Below are positions 1 through 5,550 of a stretch of 5,596 nucleotides of DNA, one piece after another. Under the pieces are notes generated by a model. The model was not told the origin of the DNA. It did not search any database and was given only the letters and a program-made list of their open reading frames with translations. This stretch comes from an uncultured bacterium. Lineage in GTDB: Bacteria > Hydrogenedentota > Hydrogenedentia > Hydrogenedentales > CAITNO01. Location: the NCBI GenBank assembly GCA_937923585.1, contig CALDSM010000795.1:1-5596 (forward strand), written 5' to 3'. Position numbers and translations under genes: made by a program. Within the stretch, counting starts at the first letter, position 1; each line of letters begins with the position of its first letter.

Positions 1-478
1 TTTCCGCCCGGCTCGATTCGTCCAGAATCATGTCGTGGAAACCGTGGCCGCCGCGCTGCGGGTGGAAATGCATCTTGCCGATGCCCATGGCGTAATAACC
101 CGCTTCCGCCATGACACGCGGCATTTCAACGGGATACCTCTCTGCCACTTTGCCGTAACCGAGCATGCCGTTGCGCCACGGGCCCAGGCCCGTAAGCAGC
201 GCGGCCCGTGCGGGCGTGCAGGTGGGCGTGCAGGAATAGGCGCGGGAGAAGCGAATGCCATCGTGAGCGATGGCGTCAAGGTTCGGCGTCTTCACCACGG
301 GGTGGCCGTCCGCACCGAGACAGTCTCCCCGAAACTGGTCCGCCATCAGGAACAGGATATGGGGCCGGTCTCCCCCGCTTGCGGCGCGCGCATGACCGAT
401 GTTGAACGTGGAGGCGACAGCGATGCCGCCCGCGGCGGCGAGGAAACTTCGGCGGCTCAAGGACGCGCGCATTGCCAT
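1..478 (-). CDS. Sulfatase (arylsulfatase-type, S1 family), N-terminal part, Tat-exported; cut by left edge
   Basis: Hydrolyses sulfate esters, probably on a polysaccharide or its fragments, outside the cytoplasm. Reading from an ATG at 478, 159 residues are visible before the window edge, roughly the first third of a typical sulfatase. Residues 8-13 read SRRSFL, a twin-arginine export motif, followed by an Ala/Gly-rich segment and a possible cleavage site after A-R-A (30-32). The first strand HILFLMADQ (40-48) carries the usual metal-binding aspartate, D47, with Gln in place of the common second Asp. C87-T-P-A-R91, within CTPARAALLTG, is the CxPxR signature whose cysteine becomes the formylglycine nucleophile. 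GKMH (134-137) supplies the conserved Lys and His. The start is supported by GGAGAAAGG at 485-493, six bases upstream; a second ATG at 472 is possible. A maturation enzyme must be encoded elsewhere. The natural substrate cannot be told from this part. The family assignment is firm. Confidence 0.93.
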   Translation of the reverse strand, partial: MAMRASLSRRSFLAAAGGIAVASTFNIGHARAASGGDRPHILFLMADQFRGDCLGADGHPVVKTPNLDAIAHDGIRFSRAYSCTPTCTPARAALLTGLGPWRNGMLGYGKVAERYPVEMPRVMAEAGYYAMGIGKMHFHPQRGGHGFHDMILDESSRAE

Positions 479-580
479 GTGAAACCTTTCTCCAGGGCGG
501 ATGGTCTGCCCACTGGCGCGGATGTTATCTTATACTGATGCGGGCAATGAGTGCCACGGCGAAAACACGGGGAACTGACC
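479..580. promoter_or_regulatory. Divergent intergenic region with overlapping candidate promoters
   Basis: These 102 bases separate the start codons of the sulfatase (minus) and the beta-helix gene (plus). On the minus strand, GTGGCA (552-557) and TATAAG (529-534) are 17 bases apart, a passable sigma-70-like pair for the sulfatase. On the plus strand, TATACT (531-536) is a -10-like hexamer with no good -35 partner. The two -10 candidates overlap almost completely, so polymerase would compete for the site and the genes may be co-regulated. This is motif reading only; the hexamers are imperfect and the phylum's promoter consensus is unknown. Confidence 0.3.
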
Positions 581-1897
581 ATGAAAACGACACTGAATAT
601 CGGAACACTTTTGGCTTGCCTTGCGGCCGTGCTGGCCGTGCCGTGCATCGCGGAAGATCCGGCCTTCACCTGGGCCAATCCTGCAGCCGTCGCCGAGGTG
701 GCGTCGGGTGCGCGGACGGAGGCCAACGCAGCCTGGTGGGGATTCAACGCGGAGGACGTGACCGACACGCTCCAGGCGGCGATCAACTCTGGCGCAAAAC
801 GGCTGATTGTGCCTTACACCGGCCAAGAGTGGATTGTACGGCCCATGACACTCGTCGGCGACCAGGAAATCGTGTTTGAGCCCGGCGTGGTCATCCGCGC
901 AAAGAAGGGCGAGTTCAAGGGCGGCGGCGACTCCTTGTTCTCCGCCAGCGGCGTGAAGAACCTCACCCTGCTGGGTTACGGCGCAACGTTCAAGATGAAC
1001 AAGCCCGATTATCAGAGCAAGGAATACAAGCGGGCCGAATGGCGCATGACGCTGGATTTGGGCGCCTGTATTAACGTTACCGTGGCCGGACTGCGCATGG
1101 AAAGCAGCGGCGGTGACGGCATCTATGTGGGCGCCAAAGGCGGCGCGAACCCGTGGTGCGAGAACATTACCATCCGAGACGTGGTTTGCGTGGATCACCA
1201 CCGCCAGGGTATCAGCGTCATCAGCGCGGTCAACCTGCTGATTGAGAACTGCGTGTTCAGCGGCACCAAGGGCACCCCACCGCAGGCAGGGATTGACTTT
1301 GAGCCCAACGGCCCGGATGAGCGTCTGGCAAACTGCGTCGTCCGGCGCTGCCAGTTCGACAACAATGCCGGGCCGGGAATGGACATCTATCTTAATGCCA
1401 TGAACGACGGCAAACCCGAACCCATCTCCATACTGTTTGAGGATTGCGTGGCGCGGGGCAACGCCGAGGAGGGGATGGTCGTCGGCGCGCTCACGCCCGA
1501 CGGCCCGAAAGGCACGATCGAGTTCAAGAACTGTGTGGCGGAAGCCACGCGCCGTCCGGCGGTGCAGGTCTACGACAAGGGGGCGGACGGCGCCACGGTG
1601 AAGTTCACGCACTGTTCCTTCAAGGGCGGCACCGACGACAAGGGCCGCGAGGCCACGCCCGTCATATTCGGCGTTCGGCGGACAAAGGACACGGTTTCCT
1701 TCGGCGGCGTGGAATTCGAGGACTGCCACGTGTACACCGCCACGGACCAACCCGCGGTGCGCGTCATCCGCCGCCAGGATGCCCAGACGCTCGCCAACAT
1801 CAAGGGAACGCTATACGTTCACGGCGCGCATGAACCCGTGATAGACCTGCCGGAGAACCTGGCATTGCCCGACCTGAAACTGGTGCGTGCGGAGTGA
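581..1897 (+). CDS. Secreted right-handed parallel beta-helix protein (pectate-lyase-like fold)
   Basis: A 438-residue protein, probably a polysaccharide lyase, glycoside hydrolase or glycan-binding protein acting outside the cytoplasm; the activity is not identifiable from sequence. Residues 1-24 form a signal peptide (MKTT, then a hydrophobic stretch), with cleavage likely after C-I-A. Residues 52-78 (WWGFN...LQAAINSGAK...VP) resemble the N-terminal cap of pectate_lyase_3-type proteins. From about residue 95 to 400 short strand-turn units repeat, many ending in Asn/Asp/Glu-Cys-Val: C203, C224, C252, C289, C318, C345 and C382 recur about once per coil, suggesting a stacked cysteine ladder. 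Candidate functional loops are GGDGIYVG (177-184), DHHRQG (205-210) and GIDFEPN (237-243). The ATG at 581 is preferred over a GTG at 551 because it begins the signal peptide and has GGGGAA at 569-574. The gene is divergent from the sulfatase and ends 13 bases before the convergent toxin gene. Fold confident, function open. Confidence 0.88.
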   Translation: MKTTLNIGTLLACLAAVLAVPCIAEDPAFTWANPAAVAEVASGARTEANAAWWGFNAEDVTDTLQAAINSGAKRLIVPYTGQEWIVRPMTLVGDQEIVFEPGVVIRAKKGEFKGGGDSLFSASGVKNLTLLGYGATFKMNKPDYQSKEYKRAEWRMTLDLGACINVTVAGLRMESSGGDGIYVGAKGGANPWCENITIRDVVCVDHHRQGISVISAVNLLIENCVFSGTKGTPPQAGIDFEPNGPDERLANCVVRRCQFDNNAGPGMDIYLNAMNDGKPEPISILFEDCVARGNAEEGMVVGALTPDGPKGTIEFKNCVAEATRRPAVQVYDKGADGATVKFTHCSFKGGTDDKGREATPVIFGVRRTKDTVSFGGVEFEDCHVYTATDQPAVRVIRRQDAQTLANIKGTLYVHGAHEPVIDLPENLALPDLKLVRAE

Positions 1898-1910
1898 TGG
1901 GCCACCGTCC

Positions 1911-2318
1911 TCAGGAGGAAGGTTCGAGTACTTGGAGTTTCTTGAAGTATTTCCGATAGAAGCCATGGTCTCGTGTCAACAAACGGTCAGCCTGGGTCAT
2001 GGCATGCGCTCCGATGAGAAAGTCCGCGATTACGCGCCTTCTATCCCCGCCCTCTCCATGATATTGCCGCCACATTTCCCCTGTCAGAGTTGCCGCTGTC
2101 AAGTCAACGGGCGAAAAAACAATCGGAAGGTCAGTCAGTGCGTCTTCAAAGGACTTCTTCGAGGGAAAGAAGGCAGTGAGCTCGGCCCATACCACATCGC
2201 ATGCCACAACCCGACCTTCCTGAGTGCAGCGCCGAAGAGCGTCCAGCGCGGACGGACCAAAATGGGGATCCGCACGAAGAATGTCAACCAGCACATTGGT
2301 ATCTACCGCCGTGATCAA
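1911..2318 (-). CDS. vapC: VapC-type PIN-domain toxin (ribonuclease)
   Basis: Toxin of a type II toxin-antitoxin pair; VapC proteins are magnesium-dependent ribonucleases that cut specific RNAs, often tRNA or rRNA, in the cytoplasm. With the chosen start it is 135 residues, the usual PIN toxin length. The acidic active-site residues are all visible: D6 in AVDTNVLVD, E46 in WAEL, D99 in ADFLIGAHA and D117 in LLTRDHGFY. The reading frame is open upstream to an ATG at 2375, but that would overlap the antitoxin by 61 bases and add a charged tail that is not PIN-like. The TTG at 2316-2318 overlaps the antitoxin stop codon (TTGA) and has GAGAGGG at 2324-2330, five bases upstream, so I take it as the start; coupled translation is likely. 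The stop lies 13 bases from the end of the convergent beta-helix gene. The RNA target cannot be predicted. Confidence 0.9.
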   Translation of the reverse strand: MITAVDTNVLVDILRADPHFGPSALDALRRCTQEGRVVACDVVWAELTAFFPSKKSFEDALTDLPIVFSPVDLTAATLTGEMWRQYHGEGGDRRRVIADFLIGAHAMTQADRLLTRDHGFYRKYFKKLQVLEPSS

Positions 2319-2536
2319 GGATACCCTCTCATATCGGCGATGATTTCGTCGGTGCTCTTCTCTAGAGAGAGGCATCCGTAGATCCGGCTGAGCGCATCCG
2401 TCTGAACTGCCTTCTCCGCCACTAATCGCCCGTTCTCTTCGTGAAAATCGAGAATAGTACGGGGTCCTATCCCAAGCCTGTCACGAAGAGGCTTGGGTAT
2501 GGTTACCTGACCCCGATCAGCTACCACGGCTTTCAT
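2315..2536 (-). CDS. vapB: VapB-type antitoxin, AbrB/SpoVT (swapped-hairpin) DNA-binding domain
   Basis: Antitoxin that would bind and neutralise the adjacent PIN toxin and repress its own operon. The product is 73 residues. MKAVVADRGQVTIPKPLRDR (1-20) and the following LGIGPRTILDF are a clear AbrB-like domain, which dimerises to bind palindromic DNA. The tail from about residue 46 (SRIYGCLSLEKSTDEIIADM, 50-69) is the kind of C-terminal segment that threads into the PIN active site. The ATG at 2536 is chosen because it begins the domain exactly and has GGGAG seven bases upstream; an upstream in-frame ATG at 2614 would place the promoter inside the gene. It overlaps vapC by four bases. A TTGACA/TACAAT promoter with a palindrome sits just upstream, consistent with autoregulation. 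Confidence 0.9.
   Translation of the reverse strand: MKAVVADRGQVTIPKPLRDRLGIGPRTILDFHEENGRLVAEKAVQTDALSRIYGCLSLEKSTDEIIADMRGYP
2324..2330 (-). promoter_or_regulatory. Ribosome binding site of vapC, inside the end of vapB
   Basis: GAGAGGG on the minus strand lies five bases before the TTG at 2318 and inside the last codons of the antitoxin. It decides the toxin start in favour of the non-ATG codon overlapping the antitoxin stop. Confidence 0.55.
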
Positions 2537-2575
2537 GATTTGCTCCCAAACACGTACATACTTTCCAGAAATGAA

Positions 2576-2600
2576 TCCATACCTAATTGTAAGGTATGGA
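2576..2600. promoter_or_regulatory. Palindromic operator candidate of vapBC
   Basis: TCCATACCT (2576-2584) and AGGTATGGA (2592-2600) are perfect 9-bp inverted arms around a 7-base spacer. The spacer holds most of the -10 box TACAAT. AbrB-type antitoxins bind such palindromes at their own promoters, so this is the expected autoregulatory site. The repeat is directly visible; the binding role is inferred. Confidence 0.65.
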
Positions 2601-2614
2601 GTGGGTTCTGTCAA
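2586..2614 (-). promoter_or_regulatory. Sigma-70-like promoter of vapBC
   Basis: On the minus strand, a consensus -35 TTGACA (2609-2614) is followed by 17 bases and a -10 TACAAT (2586-2591, one mismatch from TATAAT). The predicted transcript would begin near 2579, about 43 bases before the antitoxin ATG. The -35 box overlaps the TGA stop (2611-2613) of the upstream SGNH gene, so the module has its own promoter with almost no spacer DNA. Confidence 0.65.
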
Positions 2615-3555
2615 GCCGTCGGCTTCTTGAACAGCCCTGGCAGCGTCTCAACCATCTCGCGGAGGAACAGGCGCCGCAGGGCGTCATACCCCCGGTCGTT
2701 GGGGTCCTCAATGTTGGGGTAATACCAGTAGTGCGGGTCCTTGCGGTCGTAGTGTGCGGTCCAGAACCACCGGCAGGTGACGCCGTGGCCGAGGAATAGG
2801 CCGTGCATGTCCACGAGTGTCACCGCATCCTTGTGGCGTTCGGCGCAGCGGACGATGCAGGCATTGTAGGCGTCCAGTATCTTGAGCATGTCGGGCCATT
2901 TCGGCAGACCGACGATTTCCGGGTGACCGATGCCGTCGGACGGGTCGTAAATGTTGGCCATGAAGATGTGGCAACCGCCAGGAAAGACGGACTTGACGGC
3001 GGCGATGATCTCGTCGAGGCGTCTGTCGTAGTTTTCAATCCATGGTTGGGCCGCTTCCAGAGTGGCGCCATACATGGCCCCCTCGCTTGGCGGGACACGT
3101 CCATAGAGGTGGATGATGTCGTTGCCGCCGGTCGTCAAGACAACCACTCCGAACACCTTCGGATCATGCGGCGCGAGTGCGCCGAGCTGGTCTTTCAGGC
3201 AATGTATGGAAGTGCTTCCGCTGACGGCATGGTTTTCCGACGTCAGATTTGGCAAGACGGTCCCAAGGCAGAGTCCCCGCATGTCATCGAACTCGTCCGG
3301 GGGATTGGCCGCCAGCTTCTCAAAATAGGAATGACCGGGTTTGGCGCCAAAACCCTTGGTTACACTGTCGCCGATCCCAAACAGCACCACGGGCCGCGCG
3401 GTCCACGGCTGCGCAAAGACTTCCCTGGGCACCGGCGGCCCGGCGGGGCCGTTTCCCACAGGATGCCAGAAGAAAGCCGTGACACAGCCCAGTGCTCCCA
3501 GCGAGGCGAGCAGAAACAGTATGAGAATCGTCTTGCGCAAGCGGTTGGCGTTCAC
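2611..3555 (-). CDS. SGNH/GDSL-family hydrolase (esterase-like), membrane-anchored or secreted, atypical block V
   Basis: A 314-residue protein of the SGNH fold, whose members remove acyl groups from carbohydrates and lipids. Residues 9-30 are a hydrophobic N-terminal segment, an anchor or signal; LGALGC near residue 24 is a poor lipobox, so lipoprotein status is doubtful. Block I is FGIGDSVTKGFG with nucleophile S64 (GDS 62-64); block II is HAVSGST around G113; block III is TTGGND (141-146) with N145. Block V, normally D-x-x-H, reads IEDPNDRGYDALRRLF from residue 282, with D284 where the catalytic His usually stands; H275 and H268 lie nearby. It may use a displaced His or may not be a standard hydrolase. 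The start is a GTG at 3555 with a purine-rich GGGGGAGAG at 3565-3573, a slightly long spacing. It follows the sugar porter by 47 bases on the same strand, suggesting one transcript and a role in carbohydrate deacylation. The substrate is unknown. Confidence 0.87.
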   Translation of the reverse strand: MNANRLRKTILILFLLASLGALGCVTAFFWHPVGNGPAGPPVPREVFAQPWTARPVVLFGIGDSVTKGFGAKPGHSYFEKLAANPPDEFDDMRGLCLGTVLPNLTSENHAVSGSTSIHCLKDQLGALAPHDPKVFGVVVLTTGGNDIIHLYGRVPPSEGAMYGATLEAAQPWIENYDRRLDEIIAAVKSVFPGGCHIFMANIYDPSDGIGHPEIVGLPKWPDMLKILDAYNACIVRCAERHKDAVTLVDMHGLFLGHGVTCRWFWTAHYDRKDPHYWYYPNIEDPNDRGYDALRRLFLREMVETLPGLFKKPTA

Positions 3556-3564
3556 GGCATGCGA

Positions 3565-3573
3565 CTCTCCCCC
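3565..3573 (-). promoter_or_regulatory. Ribosome binding site for the GTG start of the SGNH gene
   Basis: GGGGGAGAG on the minus strand precedes the GTG at 3555 by about 9-11 bases. An ATG at 3560 lies closer but reads ATG-CCG-TGA and ends at once, so it cannot be the start. Confidence 0.45.
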
Positions 3574-3602
3574 GTTTTCATGTCACGAAAGCGGTTGTTT
3601 GG

Positions 3603-5024
3603 TCAGTCCACCAGTTCGCGTTCGATTTCTTCCAGCGTCTTGCCCTTGGTTTCGGGCAGCTTTATGAAAACGTAGACGAGCCCGAAAAGGCAGACAGCGG
3701 CGTAAAGCAGGAAAGTGCCCGCCGCGCCGAGGGTGGCGTTCAGCAGCGGGAATGTGTAGGTGAGGATGAAGCAGGCGACCCACAGCGCAGCCACCGCCAC
3801 GGCCATTGCCGCGCCGCGGATGCGGTTGGGAAAGATCTCCGAGATGACCACCCATGTCACCGGCGCCAGCGACATGGAGTAGCAGGCGATGGCGGCAAGC
3901 ACGAGCAGCAGCATCGGCAGTCCTTGCACGCCCATGAAATAACAGCCGCCCATGACCACATAGATCGCCGCGAGCCCTGCGAAGCCGAACAGCATGAGCG
4001 GGCGGCGTCCCCGGCGGTCCACCAGTCCGAGCGCAACAAAGGTGAACGCCAGATTCACCGAACCGGTCCAGGCGATGTTCTGAAGCACGGTGGAGATGTC
4101 GTAACCGGCGGCGCGGAAGATTTCCTCGGCGTAGTTGAAGATGACATTGATGCCGCACCACTGCTGGAGCACGGCCAGAACCACCCCCAGCGCCAGCGCC
4201 TTGCGCATGCGCGGTTCGAGCAGGTCGCGGTAATTGACCCTGCCCACCTCGTTCACCAGCGTGCTTTGAATGTCCGCGATGGCGTTGTTGGCGTAGGCGT
4301 CGCCGCCGATGCGCGAGAGTATGGAACGGGCGCGGTCGTTCTTCCCGTTCTTGGCCAGCCAGCGCGGGCTCTCGGGCACAAACAGCATTCCCAGAAAGAA
4401 CAGCGCCGCGGGCAGGGCCGTCAGGCCGAACATCCAGCGCCAGCCCTGCTGGCCAAACCAGGAATTGCGGATGAACTCGTCGGTGGCGCCCTGTGGGAGG
4501 TTGCGCACGAGAAACCAGTTGATGTACTGGGCGAACAAAATCCCGAGCACGATGGTAAGCTGGTTGATGGCCACGAGCCGCCCGCGCACCGCCGCCGGGG
4601 CCACCTCGGCGATGTACATGGGCGACAGGTTGGACGCCAGGCCGATGGCCACGCCGCCGAGCATGCGCCACGCCACGAACACACTGAAGTTGGTGGCCAT
4701 TCCGTTGCCGATGGAGGTCACCACGAACATGCATGCCGACAGCAGGAGCAGCCGCTTGCGGCCGAAACGGTCGCTCAGCGCGCCGGCCAGCAGCGCGCCG
4801 AACAGGCACCCGATGAGCGCGCAACTGTTGGCCCACCCCTTGGCCGCCTCGCTGGTCAGTTCAAAGTAGCGTTCAAAAAACGGCTTGGCGCCGCCGATGA
4901 CCACCCAGTCCCAGCCGAAGAGCAGCCCGCCCAGCGCCGCGACCACACAGATGGTCCAGACGTAGCCCATCCGGTACTGCACGTTGTCCGAAGTCGCCGG
5001 ACCGCTTGAAGCCCCTGCCAGCAT
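3603..5024 (-). CDS. MFS sugar porter (sugar/proton symporter family)
   Basis: An inner-membrane transporter of 473 residues, the usual length for the 12-helix sugar porter family, which imports hexoses or pentoses, usually with protons. Family signatures appear in order: GGLLFGWDWVVIGGA (32-46) in helix 1, DRFGRKR (85-91) in the helix 2-3 loop, PMYIAE...VRGR (135-149) around helices 4-5, PESPRWL (217-223) at the end of the N half, QQWCGINVIFNYAEEIF (287-303) in helix 7, DRRGRRP (336-342) in the helix 8-9 loop, and PETKGKT (457-463) after helix 12. The GWDWVVIGG form of helix 1 differs from the GYDTGVISG of XylE and GalP. The ATG at 5024 has AAAGGAG at 5030-5036, five bases upstream. It precedes the SGNH gene by 47 bases and follows a RhaT-like gene on the same strand, with a repeat between. 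The exact sugar cannot be assigned. Confidence 0.95.
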   Translation of the reverse strand: MLAGASSGPATSDNVQYRMGYVWTICVVAALGGLLFGWDWVVIGGAKPFFERYFELTSEAAKGWANSCALIGCLFGALLAGALSDRFGRKRLLLLSACMFVVTSIGNGMATNFSVFVAWRMLGGVAIGLASNLSPMYIAEVAPAAVRGRLVAINQLTIVLGILFAQYINWFLVRNLPQGATDEFIRNSWFGQQGWRWMFGLTALPAALFFLGMLFVPESPRWLAKNGKNDRARSILSRIGGDAYANNAIADIQSTLVNEVGRVNYRDLLEPRMRKALALGVVLAVLQQWCGINVIFNYAEEIFRAAGYDISTVLQNIAWTGSVNLAFTFVALGLVDRRGRRPLMLFGFAGLAAIYVVMGGCYFMGVQGLPMLLLVLAAIACYSMSLAPVTWVVISEIFPNRIRGAAMAVAVAALWVACFILTYTFPLLNATLGAAGTFLLYAAVCLFGLVYVFIKLPETKGKTLEEIERELVD

Positions 5025-5061
5025 GACCGCTCCTTTCCGTGTTCTACCAGATTCTTTGCCT

Positions 5062-5157
5062 CGTCATTGCGAGCGAAGCGCGGCAATCTCTTGGAACCTT
5101 ATCCCAAGGTCTGGGTTATCGCGAGTTCGAGATTGCCGCGCTTCGCTCGCAATGACG
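5062..5157. repeat. Perfect 29-bp inverted repeat, REP/MITE-like intergenic element
   Basis: The arm starting CGTCATTGCGAGCGAAGCG (5062-5090) is repeated as an exact reverse complement at 5129-5157, separated by 38 bases. It fills most of the gap between the RhaT-like gene and the sugar porter. The GTCATTGCGAGCGAAGC...GGCAATCTC sequence is recognisable as a widespread dispersed palindromic repeat in bacterial genomes. In RNA it would form a long hairpin 24 bases after the RhaT stop codon. No T-run follows on the minus strand, so it is not a classic intrinsic terminator, although it could affect mRNA stability or readthrough into the porter gene. It encodes nothing. Confidence 0.85.
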
Positions 5158-5180
5158 GTGCCTGTTACAGTCGTATGTGT

Positions 5181-5550
5181 CTATTTCGCGGGCAGACCGA
5201 GGTAATTGCCCCAACCCACGACAACAGTCGAAAGGATCAACACCGTAATTCCCGCGGCGATGATGAGCTGCGTTCTCTGCTTCGTGCCGAACCACTCCTT
5301 GAGTGCGATGCCCCACAGGTTGCCGAACACGATGATGAACGCCATATGCAGCGTCCAACTGGAGAAGTCATAGGCCCCCATCTTGGTAGTGCCCATGCCG
5401 TAAAAGAAAAACTGGAGGTACCACGTGACACCCGCAATGGCGCTGAACAGGTAGTTTACACCGATGGACACACCCGCAGGCGCGCTCACATAGTCCTTGA
5501 AGCTTGCGTTCTTCCAGTTGAGGAACATGCACCACAGGAAATTGGTGGTG
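5181..5550 (-). CDS. rhaT: RhaT-like L-rhamnose/proton symporter, C-terminal part; 5' end missing at contig edge
   Basis: Inner-membrane transporter of the drug/metabolite superfamily; RhaT imports L-rhamnose with a proton. Only the last 122 residues are visible, about a third of the usual 340 or so. The stretch WYLQFFFYGMGTTKMG (43-58 of the fragment) followed by YDFSSWTLHMAFIIVF (60-75) and NLWGIALKEW (77-86) is highly characteristic of RhaT. Three hydrophobic helices are apparent near 28-52, 66-84 and 95-115, and the protein ends in GLPAK. The frame stays open through codons TTNFLWC ahead of the first internal Met (5528), showing that this Met is not the start. True sequence stops at 5550, where adapter begins. 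It lies upstream of the sugar porter on the same strand, separated by 156 bases containing the inverted repeat. The rhamnose specificity follows from the family and is not proven here. Confidence 0.9.

Noticed and set aside
35..538. Plus-strand open frame of 167 codons at the left end
   Set aside because: Antisense to the sulfatase, whose Tat motif and CxPxR signature are unambiguous.
530..1750. Long open frame on the minus strand (406 codons) opposite the beta-helix gene
   Set aside because: Its translation has no recognisable domain, and it lies antisense to a gene with a signal peptide and clear beta-helix repeats. High GC content keeps antisense frames open.
1898..1925. Bidirectional terminator between the convergent beta-helix and vapC genes
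   Set aside because: Only a TCCTC-AG-GAGGA palindrome with a 2-base centre is seen, with no T-runs on either side.
2613..2625. Short palindrome AAGCCG-T-CGGCTT at the end of the SGNH gene as a terminator
   Set aside because: The 1-base centre cannot form a proper loop without losing stem pairs, and there is no T-run; it overlaps coding sequence and the vapBC -35 box.
3480..3500. Lipobox LGALGC in the SGNH protein
   Set aside because: The -3 and -2 positions (A, L) do not fit a standard lipobox; a plain membrane anchor or signal peptide is as likely.
2803..3675. Plus-strand open frame of 290 codons opposite the SGNH gene
   Set aside because: Antisense to GDS and GGND motifs in the right order on the minus strand; no family resemblance.
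3583..4836. Minus-strand open frame of 417 codons in another frame of the sugar porter
   Set aside because: Arg/Ala/His-rich, low-complexity out-of-frame reading of the porter gene, with no motif of its own.
3924..5009. Plus-strand open frame of 361 codons opposite the sugar porter
   Set aside because: Its translation is rich in His, Glu, Arg and Ala without a fold signature. The opposite strand carries all MFS sugar porter motifs.
5062..5157. Inverted repeat as an intrinsic terminator
   Set aside because: The stem is strong, but no run of T follows it on the minus strand, and it matches a known dispersed repeat type. A transcriptional effect remains possible.
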